The notes under the pieces were generated by a model. That model worked only from the letters and a program-made list of their open reading frames with translations, searched no databases and had not been told where the DNA came from. From the NCBI GenBank assembly GCA_026388275.1, contig JAPLKB010000012.1, forward strand, positions 50,069 through 114,068: a stretch of DNA of 64,000 bases, read 5' to 3'. A program made the position numbers and the translations under genes. This document shows, one piece after another, positions 8,559 to 17,579 of this stretch. Position 1 is the first letter of the stretch. Each line of letters opens with the position of its first letter. This stretch comes from Pseudomonadota bacterium (GTDB lineage Bacteria; Desulfobacterota; Syntrophorhabdia; Syntrophorhabdales; Syntrophorhabdaceae).

Positions 8559-10097
8559 TTATCGGAGTAGATGCGAAATATATTTTTGTGTACTCTGCCT
8601 ATCAATGGACTTTTTATTACCAACAATCTCAACAGCTAAAGAACCGACGGCATTTCCAATAAACCCTATTATTTCTGCTGGTGCAAGCTGAGCAGCAGCA
8701 AGAGAAGTAACCGCAAAAAAGGCATCTCCAGCCCCTACACGGTCAACGATGTTTTGTGCAAACGATGGAACTTCGATAAAATCACCCGTAGGATTCCTGA
8801 CTAATGCACCTTCGCGGCCTCTTGTTACTACAAACTGTCTGCAACTTAGATTTTGAGCAATATGCTCTATCATTGGCTTCAAATCACCGTTAATGGTCCT
8901 TGTCTCAAGCCTTATTTCATGTTCAGCTATACAGGCATAATCAGTACGAGGATATCGCGAAATTGTATGAAATCCCCTATTTCCGGCGTTTGCCTGGGTA
9001 TTTACCGCAAGAAACGGGGAGTGGTCTGCAAGAGTTTTAACTAAATTTTCACTTATTGCACCATGTCCAAAATCGGCTGCGATAACAAGATCGTAATTTT
9101 GTGCCTGTTCCTGAACCCACATGCATAATTGATTATCTTTTTCAGTATTAAGTCCGGAACTGTCCATTACATAAACTTCAAAAAGTTTATTAAGAGAATA
9201 TCCTTCAATGAACCGCCGTTTGATTAAAGTAGGGGCGTTATCCTGCGTTACAAAATATGGATCGATATTCGACCGAAGCTGTGAACGAATAAAATCCTCG
9301 TGGCTGTCTTTTTCGCCTATTAAAGTGACAAGCTTTACTGACTTGGCAAAGTTCGCAACATGGTTGGCAACAGCAAGCACACCACCAGCAAAAAGATCAT
9401 GCGATTGGTACTTAAGAGCAAGAACCGGGTCTTTTGACGACTTCCCTATGACTTCACAATACTGGTACTCATCGAGAATGGTATCGCCAACAACAAGAAC
9501 CCTGAGGTCAACCATGTTGTTGATAGTTTGCAAAACTTGTTCCTTGCTATATCGTTGGCGAAAAACACTCAAATATTCTTCAACCTCATCCGATATAGTA
9601 TTTAAGTAACGATTTATCAAATCAGTAGAGCTAAAATGCACATCATCGGTATATGCAAGGTTTCCCCCGACTTCTCGGATTGCCTCTTCTTCTTTTCTGC
9701 TATTTCCTGAATTATCAGGAGGACGATTCTTAAAATCAGCACCTCTTGCATAAATATCAGGTTTTAAAAGTCTAATAGTCTCAACCGCCGTTGGCCATTT
9801 ATTAATTGCTACATAGTCTGCAAAGTGTAGCGAAGCAACCATTTCAGAACGTAGCAATTCGTTAAACACTGGTCTTCCGGGACCCCTGTTTACATAGCGG
9901 TCAGGGGTTATAGTAACAATTAAAATATCTCCCATCTTTTTTGCCTGTTCCAGATAACGAATATGGCCAATGTGTAGAATGTCAAAAATTCCATGACAGT
10001 GGACTATTCTTTTTCCTTCAGACTTTAAAGCCTGGATTCTATTTGCAAGTTCTTTAAGTTTAAGAAGTTTCAAATTATAATAACTCCCTTTCGACAT
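8559..10097 (-). CDS. Bifunctional heptose kinase/adenylyltransferase, HldE-like, with reversed domain order
   Basis: Residues about 30-160 form a cytidylyltransferase-type domain (HCHGIFDILHIGH contains the HxGH active site). Residues about 195-510 form a PfkB/ribokinase domain ending in DRVGAGDAFF, which contains the catalytic Asp. Classical HldE (RfaE) has the kinase first and the adenylyltransferase second, so the order here is swapped. The length of 512 is close to the usual 475. The start overlaps gmhB by 23 bp. With GmhA and GmhB it completes the ADP-heptose pathway: kinase at O-1, then nucleotide transfer after GmhB removes the 7-phosphate. Confidence 0.85.
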   Translation of the reverse strand: MSKGSYYNLKLLKLKELANRIQALKSEGKRIVHCHGIFDILHIGHIRYLEQAKKMGDILIVTITPDRYVNRGPGRPVFNELLRSEMVASLHFADYVAINKWPTAVETIRLLKPDIYARGADFKNRPPDNSGNSRKEEEAIREVGGNLAYTDDVHFSSTDLINRYLNTISDEVEEYLSVFRQRYSKEQVLQTINNMVDLRVLVVGDTILDEYQYCEVIGKSSKDPVLALKYQSHDLFAGGVLAVANHVANFAKSVKLVTLIGEKDSHEDFIRSQLRSNIDPYFVTQDNAPTLIKRRFIEGYSLNKLFEVYVMDSSGLNTEKDNQLCMWVQEQAQNYDLVIAADFGHGAISENLVKTLADHSPFLAVNTQANAGNRGFHTISRYPRTDYACIAEHEIRLETRTINGDLKPMIEHIAQNLSCRQFVVTRGREGALVRNPTGDFIEVPSFAQNIVDRVGAGDAFFAVTSLAAAQLAPAEIIGFIGNAVGSLAVEIVGNKKSIDRQSTQKYISHLLR

Positions 10098-10635
10098 TGT
10101 CAGGAGATTTACCCAAAATATATAACAATGCTTCTGACCAGTTTGAAGCTATAAAGTCCGGCATCGGAACAAAGTTATTTAAAACAGAATTATTTTCCAA
10201 CAAAATAGTTCCACATCCAGCCCGCTTGCCAGCTTCAATATCACTTTCCTTATCACCGACCATAAAAGAATGGGTAACATCAATATCTAACGCTTTTGCA
10301 GCAAGTAAAAGCATTTCCGGTGATGGTTTGCGACAAGAACACTGTTCTTCGGGGGCATGAGGGCAATAGTAAGTAGCATCGATTGATATTCCATTTTTCT
10401 CTAAAATAGAAACAATGTGCTCGTTTACCTGTTCCACCTCGTTAAGGGTCAATATACCCCTCCCTATACCGGACTGATTGCTGACTACAATTAATTTAAA
10501 TCTGTGCTTCTTTAAGCTTTTTAAGGCTTCAATAACTCCAGGAAGCAATTCAACTTGTTTCGGATCTTTCGGATAACCTACATCATGGATGATTGTCCCA
10601 TCCCGATCTAAAAAGATAGCATTTATTTTACCCAA
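10075..10635 (-). CDS. gmhB: D-glycero-D-manno-heptose 1,7-bisphosphate 7-phosphatase
   Basis: The 186-residue HAD phosphatase has the catalytic DRDGT (nucleophile Asp), SNQSG, and the zinc-binding cysteine/histidine cluster CPHAPEEQCSCRKP that marks GmhB and histidinol phosphatases. The acid loop MVGDKESD binds magnesium. It removes the 7-phosphate from heptose bisphosphate. It overlaps both neighbours by a few bases, indicating translational coupling within the heptose operon. Confidence 0.92.
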   Translation of the reverse strand: MGKINAIFLDRDGTIIHDVGYPKDPKQVELLPGVIEALKSLKKHRFKLIVVSNQSGIGRGILTLNEVEQVNEHIVSILEKNGISIDATYYCPHAPEEQCSCRKPSPEMLLLAAKALDIDVTHSFMVGDKESDIEAGKRAGCGTILLENNSVLNNFVPMPDFIASNWSEALLYILGKSPDNVERELL

Positions 10636-11200
10636 AGATTTCTTTCTCTACTATTTTGCAAATGATATGCTCAATCACAAGGTGCATCTCCTGGATGCGA
10701 GGCGTGTCAGTTGATGGAGCTTTTATGACCATATCGCTGTGTGCTGCAATGGTATTTTCTATTTCGCCAGTTAGAAGTACGGTCTTTATTCCTATTAACC
10801 GGCCGGCCTTGAATGCTTCCAGGACATTGCCAGAACTGCCGCTTGTACTAATACCAAGCAGGACATCACCCGGTTTGCCAAGGGCTCTTACCTGACGGCT
10901 GAAAATTTGGTCATAGGAATAGTCGTTGGATATAGCTGTAATTACCGATGTATCGGTTGTAAGGGCTATAGCAGGGAAGGGTTCCCTGTCATTATAAAAC
11001 CTGCATACAAATTCACCTGCAATATGCTGAGCATCTGCCGCACTTCCACCGTTGCCGCAAATCATGAGTTTGTTGCCAGATTTTATTGCACTGATTATTA
11101 TCCGGGCAGTTTCATGAATTCGACTGACAGTGTCGTGGTCAGCAATTATTCTCTGTAAATTTTCTATTGTTGTCCGGATCGTATCTTTAATAATTTCCAT
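10628..11200 (-). CDS. gmhA: Phosphoheptose isomerase
   Basis: This 190-residue SIS protein contains CGNGGSAADAQHIAGEFVCRF (key part GNGGSAADAQH), STSGSSGNV and the C-terminal QEMHLVIEHIIC, all typical of GmhA. It converts sedoheptulose 7-phosphate to D-glycero-D-manno-heptose 7-phosphate. It is the first gene of the minus-strand operon and overlaps gmhB by 8 bp. A leader of about 300 bp holding an ops-type element lies upstream. Confidence 0.93.
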   Translation of the reverse strand: MEIIKDTIRTTIENLQRIIADHDTVSRIHETARIIISAIKSGNKLMICGNGGSAADAQHIAGEFVCRFYNDREPFPAIALTTDTSVITAISNDYSYDQIFSRQVRALGKPGDVLLGISTSGSSGNVLEAFKAGRLIGIKTVLLTGEIENTIAAHSDMVIKAPSTDTPRIQEMHLVIEHIICKIVEKEIFG

Positions 11201-11865
11201 GTTGATAAACTCTTTATCTGTAAAAAGATTTATTAACCGCTTGTTGCGGACCTGCTTTTCCTGTATTTCAAACTTCCAAAATTGATAAGCTTGCAGGAAT
11301 CCTAAAAATTACCATAAGATAAAACAATCTTGCTACTGTTAAGTGCGGATTGTTATATATATGGTCTGTCTTGCCGGCATTATAAGTTGCTTGCACATTG
11401 TACAAGACCGTATATACTTCGTATCTCTTTGAAAGATTAATGCATCCGCATATCTGATTAATTCTGACCGGTGATTAATGATATTGAGCTGAAAAGGTAA
11501 GCTACCGCCGTTATAAATTGTCATAACATAATAATATTAAAGTAATTTTCGTATCGAGAGCCATCTCAATAAAAAAATAATTTAAAACAACCGGGGTTGA
11601 AAATCAATATTTTATAGCTGTTTTGTCCTACTTAAAAACCCCCGGTATCTGTGCTATATATCACTTCCAGCCTTGTATTACAAGTGTTTTGTCGTGTCAA
11701 GCCAGATGTACCTTTCCGCTTTATCTTGCGCATCTTCTTCGTCTTCCATATCTTGTGGATTCTTAAAACATGTCCCGGTACTATATCCGCAAACAGTCAA
11801 TTTCTGCTGATTTTTTCTTAATGCTTTGACAATGTCGGCTATTGTACAATAAACTTATTGTTCTT
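11201..11865. other. Intergenic region between divergent operons
   Basis: Apart from the ops-type element, this 665 bp stretch holds no convincing gene; a 61-codon minus-strand frame at 11339-11524 has no homology signal. A long-range inverted repeat pairs CCGGGGTT near 11590 with AACCCCCGG near 11635. Upstream of the plus-strand gene, TTGACA at 11826-11831 with a weak AATAAA at 11848-11853 could be a promoter, giving a very short leader before the ATG at 11866. Confidence 0.4.
11499..11509 (-). promoter_or_regulatory. ops-type element (RfaH recruitment site) in the leader of the heptose operon
   Basis: On the minus strand the sequence reads GGCGGTAGCTT, which fits the ops consensus GGCGGTAGCnT. 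The core GGTAgctTACC can form a short hairpin. It points towards gmhA, 299 bp upstream of its start, the usual setting for ops/JUMPstart elements in polysaccharide operons. RfaH-type NusG paralogs bind such sites and suppress termination. No rfaH gene is in the window, so function is inferred. Confidence 0.55.
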
Positions 11866-13422
11866 ATGATGATTGAAAACTTAATTACCTACATCTCGCG
11901 GAAAAAAAATGCAGATTACCTGCAGTTTATCCCTTCAACCTCACTGGACATGCATCCGACGTCAGCTGATGCCCCGACCCTGCTCTACATGCATGTGCCT
12001 TTCTGTGAAGAACTCTGCCCATACTGCTCCTTTAATCGTGTAGTCTTCCAGGAGGGGCTTGCACGTGAATATTACCGTGCTTTACGCAAAGAAATTCTTA
12101 TGTACAAGAAGCTGGGGTACGATTTCCGGGCTCTTTATGTAGGAGGGGGAACCCCCACTGTCCTTATTGATGAACTTGATGAAACTATCAATTTAATAAA
12201 GGAAAATTATCATATTTCTGAAATATCCGTTGAGACAAACCCTAACCACCTTACAAGTAATAATATTGAACATTTAAAGGGAATGGGGGTAAACAGACTT
12301 TCTGTGGGCGTACAAACCTTTGATAACGGCATCCTGAAGGCACTGGAGCGTTATCATAAATACGGGAGCAGTGAGGAGATAGCTGACAGGTTGAAATATA
12401 CACAGGGTATATTTAACACACTCAATGTAGATATGATATTCAATTTTCCCACACAGACGATGGAGATCCTTGAAAATGACCTGTCAACTCTCATCGGACT
12501 GGGTGTAGATCAGGTAACATACTACCCTTTGATGGTCTCTTCTTATACAAAGGATGTAATGAGCAAAAAGCTGGGGGTTGTAAACTACGAAAAAGGCAAC
12601 CAGCTCTATTTTAAAATAATTGAGATGCTCTCTGTCCACTATGTAGCAAGTACAGCATGGTGTTTTTCGAAAAAAGAAAGGATGCCGGGGGAGGCTCCAG
12701 TTCATCCGAGGGACGTAGGACGTACAGTCAACACCCACTTTTGTGGGTACCCGGCTCCTTCGGACGTAGGACGAGAAGGCATTTACGTCCAGGCGCAAGC
12801 GGACATCCCAGCGAACATAAGTGAACGGACATCCCTCATGCATACGGAAAATAAGGAGGGGGCGACGCAAGCCAACACACAAAACGTCAGCGCGATAAAT
12901 AGCTCACACGGTGAGCGGGAAGGGAAGGCTCCGACGGCTTTGCCAGTGGAGGGGGCGACGCAAGCCCCAGTAATTGACGAATACGTTGTCCACTACGAAG
13001 AATATGCAGGTATCGGAAGCGGCTCTATTGGTTATCTGGGGGGAGTTGCTTATGCAAATACCTTCGATATAAGAACCTATATCGATCAGGTGGACAGGGG
13101 TATGCTGCCCATTACCGGAAAAAGAGTTTTTTCCATTAAAGAGAGGTTATGTTATGACTTCCTGATGAAACTTTTTGGTCTGAGCCTTGATATTAAACAG
13201 TTAAGTATCAGGAATAAAGTAAATGCTAACCGATATCTTTGGTCCGAAATCCTCTTCTTCAGATTTGTCGGCGGTTTAAAAAAGTCGGGTAATACTTTAT
13301 TCCTGACCAAAAAAGGACAATATTACTGGGTTCTTATGATGCGCGAATTTTTTATCGGAGTAAACAACTTCAGAGACTTTTGCCGTGCTGAAATGGTTTC
13401 AAAAACAAAACAAGGGAGATAA
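11866..13422 (+). CDS. Radical SAM protein, HemW/HutW (coproporphyrinogen dehydrogenase-like), carrying an in-frame repeat insertion
   Basis: The radical SAM cluster motif CEELCPYC (Cys-x3-Cys-x2-Cys), the VGGGTPT and ETNP strands and GVQTFD match the HemW/HutW family. Between CFSKK and IDEYVVHYEEYAGIGSGS, segments that are adjacent in relatives, about 96 residues are inserted. The inserted DNA (12681-12969) is a copy of the repeat at 26881-27311 and keeps the frame. The C-terminal winged-helix-like part follows normally. The start is taken at ATG 11866; a TTG at 11842 is in frame. The gene is followed after one base by the MBL gene. Haem binding or a radical methyltransferase-like role is possible; the true substrate is unknown. 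Confidence 0.82.
   Translation: MMIENLITYISRKKNADYLQFIPSTSLDMHPTSADAPTLLYMHVPFCEELCPYCSFNRVVFQEGLAREYYRALRKEILMYKKLGYDFRALYVGGGTPTVLIDELDETINLIKENYHISEISVETNPNHLTSNNIEHLKGMGVNRLSVGVQTFDNGILKALERYHKYGSSEEIADRLKYTQGIFNTLNVDMIFNFPTQTMEILENDLSTLIGLGVDQVTYYPLMVSSYTKDVMSKKLGVVNYEKGNQLYFKIIEMLSVHYVASTAWCFSKKERMPGEAPVHPRDVGRTVNTHFCGYPAPSDVGREGIYVQAQADIPANISERTSLMHTENKEGATQANTQNVSAINSSHGEREGKAPTALPVEGATQAPVIDEYVVHYEEYAGIGSGSIGYLGGVAYANTFDIRTYIDQVDRGMLPITGKRVFSIKERLCYDFLMKLFGLSLDIKQLSIRNKVNANRYLWSEILFFRFVGGLKKSGNTLFLTKKGQYYWVLMMREFFIGVNNFRDFCRAEMVSKTKQGR
12681..12969 (+). repeat. Dispersed palindromic repeat inserted in frame inside a radical SAM gene
   Basis: About 288 bp, a multiple of three. Two modules are recognisable. 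The first (CCGAGGGACG ... CTCCTTCGGACG ... GCGCAAGCGGAC ... AGCGAACATAAGTGA ... GGAGGGGGCGACGC) matches the 162 bp unit found twice at 26915-27311. The second (CGTCAGCGCGATAAATAGCTC, hairpin GCTCACacgGTGAGC, then GGAGGGGGCGACGCAAGCCCC) matches 27077-27149 and 34504-34580. A small hairpin, ACCCACttttGTGGGT, is an extra insertion in this copy. The translated peptide includes ANISERTS and HTE, also encoded by the other copies. Confidence 0.85.
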
Positions 13423-13423
13423 A

Positions 13424-14806
13424 ATGAAAATACGTTTTCTGGGCGCTATACGTAAGGTAACAGGGTCATGCTTTCACCTGCTGGTAAATGGCTTACAGAT
13501 ACTTGTCGATTGCGGAATGAATCAAGGGAAGAATTCGGATGAACTTAACAGGATGGCCTTTGACTTTGAGCCTGACAAGATAGATTACCTCCTTCTCACC
13601 CATGCTCATCTTGACCATTCAGGACTCATACCGAAGTTTGTCGCAGCAGGATTCAAGGGGAAAATATTGACTACAGCGGCAACAGCAGAACTCCTGGAGA
13701 TTATGCTTTATGATTCTGCCCATATTCAGGAAAAGGATGCGGAATGGCTTACAAAAAAATCCTTAAGGGCAGGCAGGGATGAAGTATTCGAGCCCCTCTA
13801 CACAGAAGAAGACGTGAAACATGTAATCCCATTTATCAACAAAGAGCAATATGGAAAAATAAATGAGCTGGGTAACGGTGTTAAATACAGGTTTGTCGAT
13901 GCAGGGCATATACTGGGATCAGGTTCTCTTGAGATCTGGTATCAGGATAACGGCAAAGAGAAAAAGATTGTATTCTCCGGGGATATAGGAAAAAACGGAA
14001 ATCCCATTATAAACGATCCGCAGCATATAGAAGAAGCGGATTATGTTGTTGTAGAGTCAACCTATGGCAATAGATTTCATAAAGGACTGAAAGAAAGCAT
14101 AGATGAATTCACCGATGCAATAAAGATGACCTTCAAACGAGGAGGAAATGTCCTTATACCTTCCTTTGCTGTGGGAAGAACACAGGACATTCTCTTTTTA
14201 CTCGACAAGCTTGTAAAGGAGAAAAGACTTTCGCACCTCAATGTATATATAGACAGCCCCCTTGCAGATAAAGCAACAAAGGTCTATATTTCGCATACAG
14301 AACTGTTCGATAAAGAGGCAGCTAATTCATTCTGGTTTAAGGGGGGCGAAGGAATGACCCTCCATTATACAACAGCCCTTGAAGAATCCCAAAAGATAAA
14401 CAAAATAAAGTCGGGCGCTATCATTATTGCCGGCAGCGGAATGTGCGATGGCGGGCGCATCCGGCATCATTTCAAACATAATATATGGCGCCCTGAGTGC
14501 AGCATCATTTTTACCGGCTTTCAGGTAAGGGGAACACTCGGACGGTATATTATCGATGGCGCAAAACATGCTCATATACTCGGTGAAGAGGTAGCAATAA
14601 AGGCAAAAATATATACGATAGGAGGCTTTTCAGCTCATGCCGACCAGACAGAACTCCTTGAATGGCTCGGCACTTTTAAAAATAAACCGAAGGTCTTCAT
14701 TGTTCACGGCGAGGAAAACGTTTCCCTTGAATTTCAAGAGATTGTTCTGAAAAAGCTGGGTCTTGACACATACGTGCCCCATAAAGGGGAAGAACTCGAT
14801 ATCTAA
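13424..14806 (+). CDS. MBL-fold RNA-processing-type exonuclease (beta-CASP family)
   Basis: The metallo-beta-lactamase zinc motif THAHLDHSG, the FSGDIG strand, ESTYGNRFH, and the beta-CASP motifs PSFAVGRTQD, GSGMCDGGRI and GFSAHADQ are all present in order, and the protein is 460 residues long. Such enzymes are related to CPSF-73 and RNase J and cut RNA. The start is the ATG at 13424, 7 bp after GGGAG and one base after the preceding stop; an upstream in-frame start at 13385 overlaps the previous gene and is less likely. Confidence 0.9.
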   Translation: MKIRFLGAIRKVTGSCFHLLVNGLQILVDCGMNQGKNSDELNRMAFDFEPDKIDYLLLTHAHLDHSGLIPKFVAAGFKGKILTTAATAELLEIMLYDSAHIQEKDAEWLTKKSLRAGRDEVFEPLYTEEDVKHVIPFINKEQYGKINELGNGVKYRFVDAGHILGSGSLEIWYQDNGKEKKIVFSGDIGKNGNPIINDPQHIEEADYVVVESTYGNRFHKGLKESIDEFTDAIKMTFKRGGNVLIPSFAVGRTQDILFLLDKLVKEKRLSHLNVYIDSPLADKATKVYISHTELFDKEAANSFWFKGGEGMTLHYTTALEESQKINKIKSGAIIIAGSGMCDGGRIRHHFKHNIWRPECSIIFTGFQVRGTLGRYIIDGAKHAHILGEEVAIKAKIYTIGGFSAHADQTELLEWLGTFKNKPKVFIVHGEENVSLEFQEIVLKKLGLDTYVPHKGEELDI

Positions 14807-14847
14807 AAAAAGCAATCATTATTGATATGGTTTAGCCGGCAAATAAT

Positions 14848-15549
14848 TTGGATACTTCAAAAGACATTAATTATATTTTATTCAGAAGCAATAAGCGAAA
14901 GCGAACTATAGCCATACAGGTCATGGCAGACGGAAAGGTTGTAATACGCGCGCCTTACAGGACAACGCAGGGTGAGATAGACAGGTTTTTTAAAGCCAAG
15001 ACCCCTTGGGTAAAAAAGAAGCTTATAGAGAGGGAAAACAGCGCCCGGAAGTTTGGTGAAAAACCAATAGGTTTTATCCCAGGGGATAAGTTCCTCTATC
15101 TCGGTGAGTTCTATCCCCTGGAATTTCACAATATTGACGGCAGGAAATCACCGCTTTGCCTATCGCATGGCATATTCATGCTCGACGAAAACAGGGCAGC
15201 AGATGCAAGAACGCTTTTCATAAAATGGTATAAGGATGAAGCTAAAAGGCTTCTTGAAGACAGGGTAACTTATTACAGCAAAAACTTCGGGCTTTTTCCT
15301 GAAGGTATAAGGATAACAAACGCACAGTTCCATTACGGCTCCTGCTCGCCTGAGAACAAGCTGTCATTCACCTGGAGGCTTGTTATGTCGCCGCTGGCTG
15401 TAATAGATTATATTATTGTTCATGAGCTTATGCACATAAAGGAAAAAAACCATTCAGGAAAATTCTGGGATCTGGTTGAGGCTGCCATACCTGATTACAA
15501 AAGGCATAAACACTGGTTAAAAGAGCACGTACACTTTTTAAGGATTTAG
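14848..15549 (+). CDS. YgjP/SprT-like zinc metallopeptidase (DUF45 family)
   Basis: The protein has the zinc motif HELMHIKEKNHSGKFW (His-Glu-x2-His plus a downstream His) and the upstream FHYGSCSPENKLSF typical of the DUF45/WLM-related YgjP family. It is 233 residues with the usual length and ends with a basic helix. The start is a TTG without an obvious ribosome binding site, so the N-terminus is uncertain. The cellular substrate of the family is not firmly known. It follows the MBL gene by 41 bp. Confidence 0.85.
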   Translation: MDTSKDINYILFRSNKRKRTIAIQVMADGKVVIRAPYRTTQGEIDRFFKAKTPWVKKKLIERENSARKFGEKPIGFIPGDKFLYLGEFYPLEFHNIDGRKSPLCLSHGIFMLDENRAADARTLFIKWYKDEAKRLLEDRVTYYSKNFGLFPEGIRITNAQFHYGSCSPENKLSFTWRLVMSPLAVIDYIIVHELMHIKEKNHSGKFWDLVEAAIPDYKRHKHWLKEHVHFLRI

Positions 15550-15578
15550 TCATAAGAATCCTTTAGATTTTTTTCTTT
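15540..15578 (+). terminator. Probable rho-independent terminator
   Basis: AAGGATT (15540-15546) pairs with AATCCTT (15557-15563) around a 10-base loop, and the stem is followed by a run rich in T. The stop codon of the metallopeptidase gene lies in the loop. Confidence 0.5.
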
Positions 15579-15642
15579 TATTTGTAACTGCTTGAATAAC
15601 CTTGACAATTATACATAAAAAACGTTAACTATCTGGTGGTTT

Positions 15643-16158
15643 ATGGACAGGACTCTCCTTCTGAATACTACGTTTGAACCGTTAAGCGTGCTGGACTGGA
15701 AAAAGGCTGTAATACTTCTTTACCTCGGTAAAGTTGAGGTTGTCAGGGAATATGACAAAGAGATAAAGGGTGTTTCTATAAGCATAAAACAGCCTGCTGT
15801 AATCAGACTTTTGAGGTTTGTCAGAAACAATAATCACGTAAATACTAAATTTTCAAGAAAGAATATTTTCTTGCGGGACGACTATACCTGCCAGTATTGC
15901 GGAGAAAGATTCGACCCCAAGAGCCTCACCTGTGACCATATAGTACCGAAATCAAGAGGCGGGATCACTGAGTGGTCAAATATCGTTACATCCTGTACCC
16001 GTTGCAATCTGCGAAAGGGTGATAAACTTCCCGATGAAGTCGAAATGTATCCGAAGAAAAGACCGACAAGGCCAAACGGGTTTTATCTGCTCATGCTCCA
16101 TGTAGGGGTACGGGTTTTTCCTGAACACTGGAAAGATTACATTTTTATGAGGGACTGA
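15643..16158 (+). CDS. HNH endonuclease family protein
   Basis: The C-terminal half has two zinc-type CxxC pairs (CQYC and CTRC) around LTCDHIVPKSRGG and NIVTSCTRCNLRKGD, which is the HNH nuclease signature. The N-terminal segment MDRTLLLNTTFEPLSVL is common to this bacterial HNH subfamily. The protein is 171 residues. It is followed after one base by the HIT gene, so the two form an operon. The subfamily is widespread but its role in the cell is not established. Confidence 0.9.
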   Translation: MDRTLLLNTTFEPLSVLDWKKAVILLYLGKVEVVREYDKEIKGVSISIKQPAVIRLLRFVRNNNHVNTKFSRKNIFLRDDYTCQYCGERFDPKSLTCDHIVPKSRGGITEWSNIVTSCTRCNLRKGDKLPDEVEMYPKKRPTRPNGFYLLMLHVGVRVFPEHWKDYIFMRD

Positions 16159-16159
16159 A

Positions 16160-16651
16160 ATGGATAGAATATGGGCGCCATGGAGAATTGAGTATATCAG
16201 CAGCACCACAGTAAAAGGGGAAAAGAAGTGTTTCCTCTGTGTTGACGTTAAAGATGATGATGAACTCCTCGTAGTAGGGAGAAAAGGCAGCGCCTTTGTG
16301 ATTATGAACAAATTTCCCTATTCAAACGGGCATGTTATGGTTGTTCCCGTAAGGCATACTGGATTACTGGAAGGACTGACTGATGAAGAGCTGACGGACA
16401 TGATGTCCCTTGTGAAGATCATGACAACAATTTTTAAAGAAGAGTTTAATGTTGACGGCTTGAATGTAGGCATCAATGTGGGCCGTGCTGCAGGTGCAGG
16501 ACTTGAAGAACATGTTCATATCCATATAGTCCCGAGATGGTTCGGCGACGCAAATTTTATGGCTGTTGTCGGGGAAACGAGGGTTATTTCCGAACATATA
16601 TACGAAACCTACAAAAAACTGAAGAGAAAGTTTATTGAAAAAACTCTTTGA
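16160..16651 (+). CDS. HIT-family nucleotide hydrolase/phosphorylase (Ap4A-type)
   Basis: The histidine triad reads HVHIHIVPRW, and a zinc-type pair CFLC near residue 30 precedes NKFPYSNGHVMVVP. The 163-residue length and the N-terminal MDRIWAPWRIEYI match bacterial HIT proteins of the diadenosine-polyphosphate branch. A good ribosome binding site (GAGGGA) precedes the ATG. It overlaps the next gene by 17 bp. Confidence 0.9.
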   Translation: MDRIWAPWRIEYISSTTVKGEKKCFLCVDVKDDDELLVVGRKGSAFVIMNKFPYSNGHVMVVPVRHTGLLEGLTDEELTDMMSLVKIMTTIFKEEFNVDGLNVGINVGRAAGAGLEEHVHIHIVPRWFGDANFMAVVGETRVISEHIYETYKKLKRKFIEKTL

Positions 16652-17396
16652 CCATAGTCAGCCGCTTTTAAATCCGATTGATCTGGTCCGGACATTTACT
16701 AAAAAAACAACAGAAGAACTCGCCTTGCCGGGCAGGGCAATTATTGTATTCAGTATAGGCGACCTGAAACGCATACTGGCCGGAAAAAATCATAAACTTG
16801 TCGATGCATGGACAAGGTTCAAAAGGCTATATTTGATTGAAGGTACGGACACTATAATCGTTAACTCATCCTTCGGGGGGCCCAATATTGCTGCCCTTGT
16901 TGAAGAGCTTTCTTCTTTCGGCGTGAGTGAATTTATAATATGGGGCTACTGCGGCGGGATAGGAAAGTCAGTTAATCTCGGCGATATTATCATCGCTGAA
17001 GGGGCATTGAGAGAAGATGGCGTATCTTATCATTATATAGAAGGCACAGATGGAGAAAATACGGACAGCTTTATCTATACGGACTGGCTTGACGAATGGG
17101 AAGGACAGGCCGGGGACCGGGGTTTTCATAAAGGTTTGATCTGGAGCTGTGACGCCATATACAGGGAAACAGAAGATAAAGTTATAAAATACAGAAATAT
17201 GGGTATCTCTGCAGTGGAAATGGAGGTTGCTTCTTTTTATGCAGTATGTAGATACAGAGAGGTTAAAGGTATAGCCTTTCTTGTTGTCTCTGATCTGCTA
17301 AATGATAAAGGATGGACACCCGGTTTTCACACGGCCCCCTTCTCGCAGGGGGTAAAGAAGATGCTGGAATTTATGATAGAAAAAGTAATTGTATAG
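16635..17396 (+). CDS. Nucleoside phosphorylase superfamily (PNP/UDP type)
   Basis: The protein has the phosphorylase core with SSFGGPNIAALVEEL, WGYCGGIGKSVNLGDIIIA and the nucleoside-binding GISAVEMEVASFYAV. It is 253 residues, normal for uridine/purine nucleoside phosphorylases. The start is a TTG inside the HIT gene. The link to a nucleotide-hydrolysing HIT protein suggests nucleoside salvage. The base specificity cannot be read from the sequence. Confidence 0.85.
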   Translation: MKKLFDHSQPLLNPIDLVRTFTKKTTEELALPGRAIIVFSIGDLKRILAGKNHKLVDAWTRFKRLYLIEGTDTIIVNSSFGGPNIAALVEELSSFGVSEFIIWGYCGGIGKSVNLGDIIIAEGALREDGVSYHYIEGTDGENTDSFIYTDWLDEWEGQAGDRGFHKGLIWSCDAIYRETEDKVIKYRNMGISAVEMEVASFYAVCRYREVKGIAFLVVSDLLNDKGWTPGFHTAPFSQGVKKMLEFMIEKVIV

Positions 17397-17579
17397 ATAG
17401 TATGTATCGTTTACTTTTTGGTTTTTCCTTGGACGGACAATGGCATGTTCGGGCAAGCGCATCTGTGCGCTCTACCGTGTCTTGTGCCCTCTGACATACG
17501 CAAGTATAGTCGACGGTCAACAAGACATGGTAGCCCATCGCATCTTCATCTTTCCTCTCCATGCCAATGTCCACCCAAC

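Noticed and set aside
11339..11524. 61-codon ORF in the leader of the heptose operon
   Set aside because: No ribosome binding site or homology, and it contains the ops-type element.
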